The notes: generated by a model from the letters alone, not told the origin. A DNA stretch of 64,000 nt from Halomonas halophila (GCF_030406665.1 NZ_CP129121.1:1860001-1924000), one strand, 5' to 3'; positions 7,991 through 15,460 are shown, numbered from the stretch's first letter. Translations and numbers: made by a program.

Positions 7991-8005
7991 GTGGCGGAGG
8001 GACAG
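7991..8005. repeat. Left attachment-site repeat (tRNA-Ser 3' end copy)
   Basis: GTGGCGGAGGGACAG is identical to the first 15 bases of the right repeat at 21537-21551, which form the CCA end and acceptor/T-arm 3' strand of tRNA-Ser (minus strand). Similarity ends abruptly on both sides. It marks the left end of the island, 160 bp before the integrase gene. Confidence 0.85.
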
Positions 8006-8028
8006 CCCGCCTCTGCCATGTCTCGTCA

Positions 8029-8111
8029 TGTCGCAATATCTATCAATTAGTCATTAAATATCAATAGCTTGTGCGGGGTAGGCCTTTTCTCCCGTCTTAG
8101 CTTGTCGCAAT
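8029..8111. promoter_or_regulatory. Two TGTCGCAAT repeats upstream of the integrase gene
   Basis: The nonamer TGTCGCAAT occurs at 8029-8037 and again at 8103-8111 in the AT-rich leader of the integrase gene, and a third time at 11629-11637 just upstream of the AlpA-like gene. Three copies confined to the two control regions of the island suggest a binding site for a shared regulator or excisionase, with AlpA as the obvious candidate. This is inference from position and repetition. Confidence 0.45.
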
Positions 8112-8164
8112 CCAAATCACCCAATGTTATTATTTATGTGGGGATAGATGATTGGAGTAGCGAC

Positions 8165-9475
8165 ATGCCTAAGAGAGCAAAAGAGCTTACCGCCACTGAG
8201 GTGCGGCGGCTGACGCAGAAACCGGGCTTCCACGCTGTGGGTGGCGTGGCTGGCTTGTATCTCTCCGTAGCAAAAGATCGTGATACCGGCGAGGCGACCG
8301 GGGCCGCCTCATGGATACTGCGCACCAAGATAGGCAATCGCCGCCGCGACATTGGCCTAGGCGGCTTCCCAGAAGTGAAGCTAGCCCAGGCTCGCGAGCG
8401 CGCCCTAGATGCGAAAGACAAGATCAAGGCCGGCATCGACCCAGTAGCCGAGCGCAAAGAGGCTCGTAGCCGCCTGCTGGCGCAACAGGTGAAAGAAGTC
8501 ACCTTCGACCATTGCGCCGCGAAGGTGATCGCCAAGAAACAGGCAGAGTCCAGCAACCCGAAGCACGCCCAGCAATGGGAAAACACGCTCAAGACCTACG
8601 CCAGCCCCGTGCTTGGCTCGATGCGCGTGGAAGACATTGAGATTAGCCACGTCCTGAAGGTGCTCAAGCCGATATGGTCCTCCAAGCACGAGACGGCGAC
8701 CCGCGTTCGCCAACGCATCGAGGCAGTGCTGGCATGGGCAACCGTCCACGGGCATCGCAGCGGCGACAATCCCGCCCGCTGGAAAGGCAACCTTGACGCC
8801 AGCGAGCTACCGAAGCCCGCCACTGTGAACAAAGGGAAGAATCACGCCGCCTTGCCCTATGCACGGGCTGCCGAGTTCATGGCCGACCTTCGCACCCGCG
8901 AGGGTATGGCGGCGCGCGCCCTAGAGTTCGCCGTCCTGACCGCTGCCCGCTCGAATGAGATACGCGGCGCCCTTTGGTCAGAGATCGACCTAGAGCAAAA
9001 GGTGTGGACGATCCCCGCCACTCGTATGAAGGCGGGCAAAGAGCATCGTGTCCCCTTATCCGATGACGCCATGGCGTTACTTGAGGGCCTGCCCCGCATC
9101 GACGGTAACGAACTGGTGTTCCCCGCGCCGCGTGGCGGTCAAATGTCTGTGAATACCATGGCAGCCGTCATTAAGCGCATGAACACTGATAAGCCCAAGG
9201 ACGAAGGCTATATCGACCCGAGGCAGGACGGCCACGCGATTACTCAGCACGGCTTCCGCTCTACGTTCCGCGATTGGGCTGGCGAGTGTACCGCCTACCC
9301 CGGCGAGGCCATCGAGCAAGCCCTGGCCCACACGATCAAGAATGCCGCTGAAGCCGCCTACCGGCGCGGCGACATGCTCGACAAGCGCCGCCTGCTAATG
9401 ACCGATTGGGCGACATACCTGAATAACACTGCGCCGAAGGCTGGCACCGTGACCCCGATTCGCAAGGAGGCGTGA
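8165..9475 (+). CDS. int: P4-type tyrosine integrase
   Basis: A 436-residue tyrosine recombinase expected to integrate and excise the island at tRNA-Ser. The N-terminal DUF4102 arm-binding domain is clear (LTATEVRRLTQKPGFHAVGG, then IGLGGFPEVKLAQARERA), followed by a core-binding SAM-like domain and the catalytic domain with Arg near residue 262 in TAARSNEIRG, HGFR near 362-365 and the nucleophile Tyr near 398 in AAYRRGD. The start MPKRAKELTA is chosen because the family begins there; a longer in-frame extension into the att leader looks non-coding. The gene lies 160 bp from the left att repeat and reads away from it. Confidence 0.95.
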   Translation: MPKRAKELTATEVRRLTQKPGFHAVGGVAGLYLSVAKDRDTGEATGAASWILRTKIGNRRRDIGLGGFPEVKLAQARERALDAKDKIKAGIDPVAERKEARSRLLAQQVKEVTFDHCAAKVIAKKQAESSNPKHAQQWENTLKTYASPVLGSMRVEDIEISHVLKVLKPIWSSKHETATRVRQRIEAVLAWATVHGHRSGDNPARWKGNLDASELPKPATVNKGKNHAALPYARAAEFMADLRTREGMAARALEFAVLTAARSNEIRGALWSEIDLEQKVWTIPATRMKAGKEHRVPLSDDAMALLEGLPRIDGNELVFPAPRGGQMSVNTMAAVIKRMNTDKPKDEGYIDPRQDGHAITQHGFRSTFRDWAGECTAYPGEAIEQALAHTIKNAAEAAYRRGDMLDKRRLLMTDWATYLNNTAPKAGTVTPIRKEA

Positions 9476-9477
9476 AG

Positions 9478-9594
9478 ATGAGTCTACAGATGCAGGACAA
9501 AGCCGAGGCCGAGGTTCGTGCCTTCCTGGAGCTGTACGGCGCCGGTCTGACGGAGGAGGCGCCCGACTGGCTGGTTCCGCGCTCAAGGGCTAGC
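9478..9594 (+). pseudogene. 5' remnant of a small gene cut by the IS481 insertion
   Basis: Directly after the integrase stop an open frame begins MSLQMQDKAEAEVRAFLELY and continues for about 39 codons until the left inverted repeat of the IS at 9595; its remaining codons would come from the IS and are not its own. It would have been co-translated with int. The start may be the GTG at 9472 or the ATG at 9478. I do not recognise the family. Confidence 0.5.
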
Positions 9595-10670
9595 TGTAGG
9601 GTCCCGGATGATCAAATGAGCTATAGGAGTTATCCTCTGCTGGCAGCCAGAGAGCTTCTAAAGCAATTCATTCGGGAGCAGGTTCATGGACATCAAGCTG
9701 CATAAGCAGGCCACCACGACACCGAAGATCCGTGCTGAAATCCAGGCGGCACCGTCCAGCATCACGGATAGCGAGCTGGCCCGCCAGTATGGTGTCTCCC
9801 ACGCGACCATCCGCCGCTGGCGGTACCGCAACGATGTCCATGACCGACCGCACACGCGTCACAACCTACTCGCCACCCTCTCGTCTGAGCAGGAGGAGGT
9901 GCTGATCGCCGCTCGTGAATTCCTGCGCCTCGGTCTGGATGATCTGCTCGTCGTGGCACGTGAGTTCCTGAACCCTCGACTGTCCCGCTCAGGCCTACAC
10001 CGCATGCTCCAGCGGCGCGAGGTGCCGACACTGGCAGAACTGGCTCGGCAGGACGCTGGCGATGATGGGAAGCCCCGGCACAAGCCCTTCAAGGACTACG
10101 AGCCCGGGTACGTGCATATCGACATCAAGCACCTGCCTCAGATGCCTGATGAGGAGCAGAAGCGCTACCTGTACGTCGCCATCGACCGTGCCACACGCTG
10201 GGTCTATCTGGAGATCAGGCGAAGCCAGTCTGCCAAGGATGCCAAGGCGTTCATGAGGTGCGTCGAGGAGAAAGCTCCCTTCACGATCCAGACGGTACTC
10301 ACTGACAACGGCAAGTCGTTCACCGATCGCTTCACACGGGCAGGTGAGCGCAAGCCCAGCGGCCGCCACCCCTTCGACCAGGAGTGCCAGGCCCATGATA
10401 TCGAACATCGCCTGATCAAGCCGGGAAGGCCACAGACGAACGGTATGGTGGAGCGGTTCAACGGCCGCATCAGTGACGTGCTGGCGACCCGGCGCTATAC
10501 CTCAGGCGAGGATCTGGAGCAGACGCTCAAACGCTACGCTTGGCTGTACAATCACCACATCCCTCAGAAGGCGCTGCATCATCAATCACCGATTGCAGCG
10601 ATGAAGGAATGGCAGGCCAAGCGGCCGGAGTTATTCACCAAGCGGGTAGTCAATCACACGGGACCCGACA
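9595..10670 (+). mobile_element. IS481-family insertion sequence with rearranged right flank
   Basis: About 1,076 bp bounded by imperfect 18-bp inverted repeats: TGTAGGGTCCCGGATGAT at 9595-9612 and, on the minus strand from 10670, TGTCGGGTCCCGTGTGAT (15 of 18 match). Both start with TGT. The left flank is GCTAGC, matching the NCTAGN target known for IS481, but the right flank is CCTATG, so no target duplication remains. That points to a rearrangement at the right end after insertion. Confidence 0.75.
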
Positions 10671-10702
10671 CCTATGGAAGGGTTTACAGCGCCCTCGCGT
10701 AA
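9686..10702 (+). CDS. IS481-family transposase (C-terminus extended past the IS end)
   Basis: A 338-residue DDE transposase. The N-terminal helix-turn-helix is seen in ITDSELARQYGVSHATIRRW; the rve integrase core has the first Asp in YVHIDIKHLP, the second in VLTDNGKSF and the Glu in NGMVERFNGRI, followed by the usual YNHHIPQKALHHQSPI tail. The frame passes through the right inverted repeat and adds YGRVYSALA before a stop. With an intact GCTAGC target copy it would stop at a TAG formed there, so the last nine or so residues are an artefact of the lost right flank. The catalytic triad is intact and transposition may still be possible. Confidence 0.9.
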   Translation: MDIKLHKQATTTPKIRAEIQAAPSSITDSELARQYGVSHATIRRWRYRNDVHDRPHTRHNLLATLSSEQEEVLIAAREFLRLGLDDLLVVAREFLNPRLSRSGLHRMLQRREVPTLAELARQDAGDDGKPRHKPFKDYEPGYVHIDIKHLPQMPDEEQKRYLYVAIDRATRWVYLEIRRSQSAKDAKAFMRCVEEKAPFTIQTVLTDNGKSFTDRFTRAGERKPSGRHPFDQECQAHDIEHRLIKPGRPQTNGMVERFNGRISDVLATRRYTSGEDLEQTLKRYAWLYNHHIPQKALHHQSPIAAMKEWQAKRPELFTKRVVNHTGPDTYGRVYSALA

Positions 10703-10748
10703 CTTTTCCCCGGTGTGGCCTGCCACTTTACGGCCGTCATCGCCTTTC

Positions 10749-11232
10749 TCAGAGCCCCATCGCCGAGGAGGTGGAACGGCGCGGGTCGGCGCCGCCGTAG
10801 AAGCGGCCGTCGTCGATCACGATCGACTGGGCGGCGCCCATGGCCGACTGCTGGCTGATGGTGTGGCCGCGGGCCTCGAGCAGCGACAGGGTGTCGGGGC
10901 TGAAACCGGCCTCGACGCGCAGCTCGTCGGGCAGCCACTGGTGGTGCAGGCGCGGGGCGCTCACCGCCGACTGAACGTTCATGCCGTGGTCGATGACGTT
11001 CATCAGCACCTGCAGGGTGGTGGTGATGATCCGCGAGCCGCCGGGGCTGCCGGTGATCAGGAAGTTCTCGCCGTCGCGCCTGACGATGGTCGGGGTCATC
11101 GACGACAGCATGCGCTTGCCGGGCTCGATCCTGTTGGCCTCGCCGCCGATCAGGCCGTAGGCGTTGGGCACGCCGGGCTTGGCGGAGAAGTCGTCCATCT
11201 CGTTGTTGAGCAGGAAGCCCGCGCCGCACTTG
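10749..11232 (-). pseudogene. ggt: 3' fragment of gamma-glutamyltransferase gene
   Basis: About 160 residues match the C-terminal part of the small subunit of gamma-glutamyltranspeptidase: FLLNNEMDDFSAKPGVPN, LSSMTPTIV, GSPGGSRIITTTLQVLMN, APRLHHQWLPDELRVE and YGGADPR. The large subunit and the autocleavage/nucleophile threonine are absent, so it cannot work. An open frame continues further upstream to 11549, but beyond 11232 it runs antisense to a different gene fragment and is not related to GGT. GC content is host-like, so this is probably a chromosomal piece carried in by a rearrangement next to the IS. Confidence 0.85.
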
Positions 11233-11567
11233 GTGAGCTTATAGAGATGCTTATGCAAGACGGCATCGCCATCCCTTCGAGCTTGGGAAAGTTTGCTGCT
11301 GATGTCTTTCGCGGTCGCAGCTTGAAGAGCAAAAGAGGGCGTCCCAAGTTCGGTAATCTGGGCCGAGACTCTATTATCCACGAGTGTGTCGCGATAGCTG
11401 GGGAGTATGTCCGGCCCTATTATCAGGATGACGCGGCGATAACCGCTGTGGTTATCGTTAGCTGGTGCCTGCCCGACTACGGACTTGATGATGATGCAAT
11501 GGGAGTGGAAGGCATCACGCGCGTTTTCAAGAAGTATGAGAGCATCCAATCAGGCCGAACAGTCTAA
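11229..11567 (+). pseudogene. 3' fragment of an unrecognised island gene
   Basis: The plus strand encodes a plausible C-terminal protein piece beginning LGELIEMLMQDGIAIPSSLG, continuing with the basic SLKSKRGRPKFGNLGRD, DSIIHECVAIAGEYV and ending GITRVFKKYESIQSGRTV. The pattern of a small accessory protein with an all-helical C-terminus is reminiscent of short phage and integrative-element proteins, but I do not know the family. Its 5' part is missing, replaced by the opposite-strand ggt fragment, and it is lower in GC than that neighbour. Confidence 0.45.
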
Positions 11568-11622
11568 GGGATGAATTAGTCGCTTTTAGTGTCCCCTGCT
11601 GAACTAGCCGCCCCTGAAACAA

Positions 11623-11655
11623 TGCACCTGTCGCAATCAAAAACGCACAGGTGCA
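11623..11655 (+). promoter_or_regulatory. Inverted repeat covering the ribosome-binding site of the AlpA-like gene
   Basis: TGCACCTGT (11623-11631) and ACAGGTGCA (11647-11655) form a perfect 9-bp inverted repeat with a 15-base spacer that also contains a copy of TGTCGCAAT. The right arm holds AGGTG, the only Shine-Dalgarno-like sequence for the ATG at 11660. It could be a protein operator or an RNA hairpin that hides the ribosome site. Confidence 0.5.
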
Positions 11656-11659
11656 AAGC

Positions 11660-11845
11660 ATGACTATCGAGAATTATCTTTCAGACAAATACGTCGCCGG
11701 ACGTTATGGCGTTTCCCGCGCCACTATTTGGCGCTGGGCTCAATCAGGCCGATTCCCCAAACCCGTGAAGCTGTCACCGGGCTGCACACGCTGGCGTGCA
11801 TCCGATCTTGAGCAATGGGAAACCCAGCAAGGGGAGCGTGCTTAA
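11660..11845 (+). CDS. AlpA-family DNA-binding regulator
   Basis: A 61-residue MerR-like winged helix protein of the AlpA type: DKYVAGRYGVSRATIWRWAQ forms the helix-turn-helix and GRFPKPVKLSPGCTRWRASD the typical wing, ending with DLEQWE. In P4-like elements and PICIs AlpA-type proteins activate int or act as excisionases. The ATG at 11660 is preferred over a GTG at 11651. It begins the replication operon: the next gene overlaps its stop by one base (TAATG). Confidence 0.92.
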   Translation: MTIENYLSDKYVAGRYGVSRATIWRWAQSGRFPKPVKLSPGCTRWRASDLEQWETQQGERA

Positions 11846-12162
11846 TGGATAACCAAAGAAAAGCCCCCGAGCTGGCGGCCACCAGCGTCGAGGGCACAGA
11901 TACTACTTCTCCTAACGCCTTCCAGTTTAACGCACTCGATGCGCTTCGCAAGTCTATTTTGTGGCGTCTGTCGAACCTCAACGTATATGAGCAGATTGGC
12001 CCGAGAGGCGTTTATCACGGCATCCTGATCGGCCACGGCACTAAGCAGGGCTTTACCGAATCCCAGGCGCGTAAATGTATCGAGGCACTGGCCGCCGATG
12101 GATTGGCAACGTTTCATGTCAATGACGCTGGGCGCGTTGTCGTTCGGGAGGTGCTGTCATGA
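11845..12162 (+). CDS. Hypothetical protein of the island replication operon
   Basis: A 105-residue protein with a flexible N-terminus and a segment SILWRLSNLNVYEQIGPRG followed by SQARKCIEALAADGLATFHV that looks like a small winged-helix fold. I do not recognise the family. It is coupled on both sides, by TAATG with the AlpA-like gene and ATGA with the primase-helicase gene, so a role in replication control or as an accessory DNA-binding factor is likely but unproven. Confidence 0.75.
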   Translation: MDNQRKAPELAATSVEGTDTTSPNAFQFNALDALRKSILWRLSNLNVYEQIGPRGVYHGILIGHGTKQGFTESQARKCIEALAADGLATFHVNDAGRVVVREVLS

Positions 12163-14234
12163 GCACATTTTGGCAGACCAGCGCCGGGGATTGCCTTGAT
12201 ACGCCGATGGCCACTCACGAGGTTATCGACAGGTTCCGGGATGCTATCGCAGCGGCGGGGATTACCCCGCCCGATCATATCGAGGCAGACGGGGAGCTGC
12301 ACCGCTTCAGTACCAACGGCAAAACCAGCGACAAGGCTGGTTATTATTGCCTGCACCTAGATGGCGTGGCCGCTGGTCACTTTGGCTGCTGGCGGCAGGG
12401 TATTGGCCAAGATTGGAGCGCCCGCAATGGCGCCCGCCTGGATCGTGCCGAGCTGGCAAAGCTGAGCGAGTCCATTAGGCAGCGAGAGGCTGAGGGAGAG
12501 CGCCGACAAGCTGCCCGCGCCCAGGTGGCCCAGACGATCTGGGACGCTGCCCAGCCCGCCCAGGACTCACACCCGTATCTGATGCGGAAAGGCGTTCGCG
12601 TGGCTGGCGAGATCCGGCAAGCCGACGTGAGCCGCGCCGAGTTTTTCGGCGATGACGCCAAGACCGGCACGATGGAAAACTGCCTTTTGGTGAAGGTCGA
12701 GGACGCCGAGGGCCTGCAATCGCTCCAAGCGATTACCCCGGAAGGCGCCAAGCCGTTCATGGGCGGCGCAAAGAAGGCCGAGGGCTGCACCATCCTGCCG
12801 GGCGAGGCATCCACCCTATACATCGTGGAAGGGCTCGCCACGGGCCTGAGCATCCATCAATCGACCGGCGCGACCGTAGCCGTTGCGTTTGATAGCGGAA
12901 ATCTGCCCAAAGTGGCCAAGCGCATGAAGGCCGAGGCCCCCGGCGCTCGCCTTATTATCGCTGGCGACAACGACCACGAGAGCGACAAGAACCCCGGCAA
13001 GGCTGCTGCCGACAAAGCTGCCGCCGATACCGGGGCCGAGATCGCTCTATCGCCCGATGAGAGCGGCGTTAGCGATTGGAACGACTACCACGCCGCGCAT
13101 GGCCTAGAGAGCGTCAGAGAGGCTCTTGAGGGCCGAGAGAAGGCCGATGCTGATGCCATGCTCGATGCGCTGGAAGGTGCCAAGGCTAAAAACCTGCTGG
13201 CCGTCGAGCCGCCTCCGATGCGTTACGTGGTCGACGGTCTGCTACCCGAGCCCATTGCCGCCGCCGTCGTGGCGCCGGGCAGTACGGGTAAATCGTTCTG
13301 GCTGATGCAGCTTGCCGCCTGCGTCTGCACTGGCGTTCCCTTCATGGGGCAGGCAATCCCGAACCCCGGCGCGGTGCTGATGCTGGGCGCTGAGGATGAT
13401 GCGGACGAAATTTCGCGCCGCCTTCATTCCATCGTTCGAGAGTACGAATGGGACGGCGACCGACTCGACCCCGAGACGCTGGGCGAACGCTTCTACGCCT
13501 TCCCGCTGGTGGGGCAGGATAACCGGCTGGTGAAGGATGGCGAGCGTGACGAGGCGAAGATAAACGCCATCATCAACATGGCCCGTGCCATCACGGACCT
13601 TCGCCTAATCATCCTGGACCCGGTTAGCCGCTTCCGCTCCGGCGAGGAGAACAGCAACGACGACAACACCCGCTTCGCTGAGGCCCTGGAGCATATCCGC
13701 AAGGAAACCGGCGTTACCGTCCTGGTGGCTCACCACAGCCGCAAGGGCTCCAACGGTGACAGCGCGGACGACGTGCGGGGCGGCTCCGCGTTCGTAGATG
13801 CGCTGCGATTCGTGGCCACGCTGGCGAAGCTGCCTTTCAAGGAAGCCGAACGGCTGGGCATGTCCCCCGAGGATGCCGCCAACCTGATCCGCTTCACAGT
13901 GGTCAAGGCCAACTACAAGCATGACATGGTCATGCAGTGGATGCGCCGTGGCATGGGTGGCGTACTGAAGCCCACAGACCCGCCCGAGGAGCCGCCCAAG
14001 CGGACGGAAGCGAAGGGCGAGGAGCGATATTCCGCTGCCCTGCCCAAGCTGCGCGACCTTGTGCGCCAGAAAGACGAGGAAGGCAAGCCGCTGACCCGTA
14101 GGGCGCTCCGAGAATACGCCGGTCAGGCCGGACTATTCGGCATGGGCGACCAAAGCCTGCGTGGCGTGCTGAGTCGCGCCATTGAGGAAGGCCAGGTAAT
14201 CGCACACGAGGACGGAACCTTGCGACTCTGGTAG
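12159..14234 (+). CDS. TOPRIM primase-RepA helicase fusion protein
   Basis: A 691-residue replication protein. After an N-terminal region with HFGCWRQG typical of DUF5906/zinc-less primase leaders, a TOPRIM domain lies at about 215-320 (YIVEGLATGLSIHQS with the catalytic Glu near 223, then IIAGDND). A RepA-type hexameric helicase follows: Walker A APGSTGKSFW near 371-380, LGAEDDADEISRR, Walker B LIILDPVSRF near 484 and VAHHSRKG with the sensor histidine. The C-terminal 100 residues look like a winged DNA-binding part. It would unwind and prime the island's own DNA. A terminator and an iteron-like repeat region follow directly, as for self-replicating satellites such as P4. Confidence 0.9.
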   Translation: MSTFWQTSAGDCLDTPMATHEVIDRFRDAIAAAGITPPDHIEADGELHRFSTNGKTSDKAGYYCLHLDGVAAGHFGCWRQGIGQDWSARNGARLDRAELAKLSESIRQREAEGERRQAARAQVAQTIWDAAQPAQDSHPYLMRKGVRVAGEIRQADVSRAEFFGDDAKTGTMENCLLVKVEDAEGLQSLQAITPEGAKPFMGGAKKAEGCTILPGEASTLYIVEGLATGLSIHQSTGATVAVAFDSGNLPKVAKRMKAEAPGARLIIAGDNDHESDKNPGKAAADKAAADTGAEIALSPDESGVSDWNDYHAAHGLESVREALEGREKADADAMLDALEGAKAKNLLAVEPPPMRYVVDGLLPEPIAAAVVAPGSTGKSFWLMQLAACVCTGVPFMGQAIPNPGAVLMLGAEDDADEISRRLHSIVREYEWDGDRLDPETLGERFYAFPLVGQDNRLVKDGERDEAKINAIINMARAITDLRLIILDPVSRFRSGEENSNDDNTRFAEALEHIRKETGVTVLVAHHSRKGSNGDSADDVRGGSAFVDALRFVATLAKLPFKEAERLGMSPEDAANLIRFTVVKANYKHDMVMQWMRRGMGGVLKPTDPPEEPPKRTEAKGEERYSAALPKLRDLVRQKDEEGKPLTRRALREYAGQAGLFGMGDQSLRGVLSRAIEEGQVIAHEDGTLRLW

Positions 14235-14255
14235 TCACCAAAACCCACTAACCAG

Positions 14256-14279
14256 CCCGGCCACTGAGCCGGGTTTTTT
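14256..14279 (+). terminator. Rho-independent terminator of the replication operon
   Basis: CCCGGC-CACTGA-GCCGGG stem-loop followed by six T residues, starting 22 bp after the primase-helicase stop. Confidence 0.9.
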
Positions 14280-14284
14280 ATGCT

Positions 14285-14499
14285 GGGGTGCTGGGATGAT
14301 TACTGGGGTGGGGTGCTGGGGTGAACCACCCCACTTTGCCACCCCACCCCGGGTGAGCCCGCGTGGCTGTGCCTTTGTTTGGAACTAGCGGGGTGAAATC
14401 AAAATCACCCCACCACCCCGCTGAAAGCCCCGTATGACGCGGTGGGGTGCGGGGTGGTTTTTCTCCCCTAAAGGGGGAGTGGTGTTTTCACCCCACCCC
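14285..14499. repeat. GGGGTG iteron-like cluster, candidate replication origin of the island
   Basis: I count 14 GGGGTG hexamers in about 215 bp, seven on each strand, in alternating blocks: four forward (14285-14323), three reverse (14327-14350), one forward (14390), two reverse (14406-14419), two forward (14444-14456) and two reverse (14489-14499). The blocks form large inverted repeats and runs of four Gs. The position directly after the primase-helicase gene matches satellites whose replication protein binds iterons next to its gene. No gene is present between 14235 and 14535. The origin role is inferred. Confidence 0.65.
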
Positions 14500-14535
14500 C
14501 CTCAGGGAGCCGCCCAAAGGAGCGGCTACAACAGA

Positions 14536-14892
14536 TTAATAGTCAATTCCCTTGAACATCGGAACAATGACACAGCGGCACACCTGGTCGCCCTTGCAAA
14601 TAAACTCACCAGGGAAAAAATCTTCAGAGCTATCATTTAGCTCAAAAACTTTGCCATCTTGTTCTGAGCAAAAATCACATACCTTTTCATCATTGGAAGA
14701 GCTCCATCGAAACTTAGATGCCCCAGTTTCAAGTATTCGAAAACGCGTAGCGACATTTCTTTTTATCCTTTCAATGTGCTCAGTTTTGGCGCCTAGTGCG
14801 CGGTTGGCGATCTCATTTTGTGCCACGGACAACTTTTCGTTCGCTGATGAGCCAGCTTTTTTTCGCGAGCTAAATAAGTTTCGAAAAAACAT
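14536..14892 (-). CDS. MuF/SPP1 gp7-like minor head protein C-terminal domain, stand-alone
   Basis: A 118-residue protein of markedly lower GC than its neighbours. Its core, FRWSSSNDEKVCDFCSEQDG (61-80) followed by KVF, then PGEFIC and CRCVIVP, is the C-terminal motif of phage Mu F/SPP1 gp7 head morphogenesis proteins: W-S-x-x-x-D-E-x-V, GKVF, a Pro-Gly turn and a final CRC. Five cysteines (72, 75, 99, 105, 107) could bind a metal. The long N-terminal part of real MuF proteins is absent; instead there is a short basic start. It is read antisense to the rest of the operon. It may be a decoy of a helper head protein, a cargo gene or a relic. Confidence 0.65.
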   Translation of the reverse strand: MFFRNLFSSRKKAGSSANEKLSVAQNEIANRALGAKTEHIERIKRNVATRFRILETGASKFRWSSSNDEKVCDFCSEQDGKVFELNDSSEDFFPGEFICKGDQVCRCVIVPMFKGIDY

Positions 14893-14981
14893 GAGCTGCC
14901 ATTCCTCCAGTGTCGTCGTGTAGTTAGTTAAAGTGAACTTTGTACAGAGCCCAAGTCGAGACCGCTACCCTTCTACCTATG

Positions 14982-15066
14982 GTGGCGGACACTTATTCCG
15001 CCACAGACGCGCCATTGAAGGGCTTGGAGGATAGCTGTAGTTTGATTACCATCATAGGAACCATCA
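14982..15066 (+). promoter_or_regulatory. AT-rich control region of the packaging operon with inverted and direct repeats
   Basis: In the 211-bp gap between the MuF-like gene and the packaging operon lie a perfect inverted repeat, GTGGCGGA (14982-14989) and TCCGCCAC (14997-15004), and a tandem pair of ACCATCATA at about 15045-15064 shortly before the start of the next gene. The octamer GTGGCGGA is also the first eight bases of the att repeat. These look like binding sites; no consensus promoter can be assigned with confidence. Confidence 0.4.
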
Positions 15067-15103
15067 TAATAGAGGGTAAATAGAACTCAGATAGGCGATC
15101 TAT

Positions 15104-15460
15104 ATGCCCAAACAGAACGACGTTCCCGCCGAGTTCTCCCCCGGCTGGATTCAATCTCTCGATGGACGAACCGCTATCGCCCGCGAGATGCGCCGACGCT
15201 TCGACGAGGTGGCTAGTGACCTTGGCGGGGCCGAGAGCCTGTCCTACCTACAACGCTCCCTGGTGAGTCGCTACCTGTGGGCCGAGTTCTGGATTCAGCG
15301 GCAAGAGCAGGCGATGGCCGAGGGTAACGATGTGGATATGGGCCGCTACACGCAGGCGGTCAACTCGGCCAGTGGTTTGGCCAACAAGCTGGGCCTGGAC
15401 CGAGTGGCGCGCGACGTGCCGACCGTCCGCGAGCTGGTGAGCGGAGGTGGTGGCCAATGA
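15104..15460 (+). CDS. Possible terminase small subunit or packaging accessory protein
   Basis: A 118-residue mostly helical protein (RTAIAREMRRRFDEVASDLG, LSYLQRSLVSRYLWAEFW, YTQAVNSASGLANKLGLDRV). No motif proves its role. Its position immediately upstream of the terminase large subunit with a four-base overlap, and similar small proteins preceding terL in several phages, suggest a small-terminase or DNA-recognition function. The C-terminal glycine run GGGGQ is probably a flexible tail. Confidence 0.6.
   Translation: MPKQNDVPAEFSPGWIQSLDGRTAIAREMRRRFDEVASDLGGAESLSYLQRSLVSRYLWAEFWIQRQEQAMAEGNDVDMGRYTQAVNSASGLANKLGLDRVARDVPTVRELVSGGGGQ

Noticed and set aside
10749..11549. A 266-residue minus-strand product that looks like a GGT fused to a new N-terminal domain
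   Set aside because: The upstream third is antisense to a plausible plus-strand gene fragment and has a different base composition; only the ggt-like part is real.
14285..14499. CRISPR array
   Set aside because: The repeats are hexamers on both strands at irregular spacing; there are no 25-35 bp repeats, spacers or cas genes.
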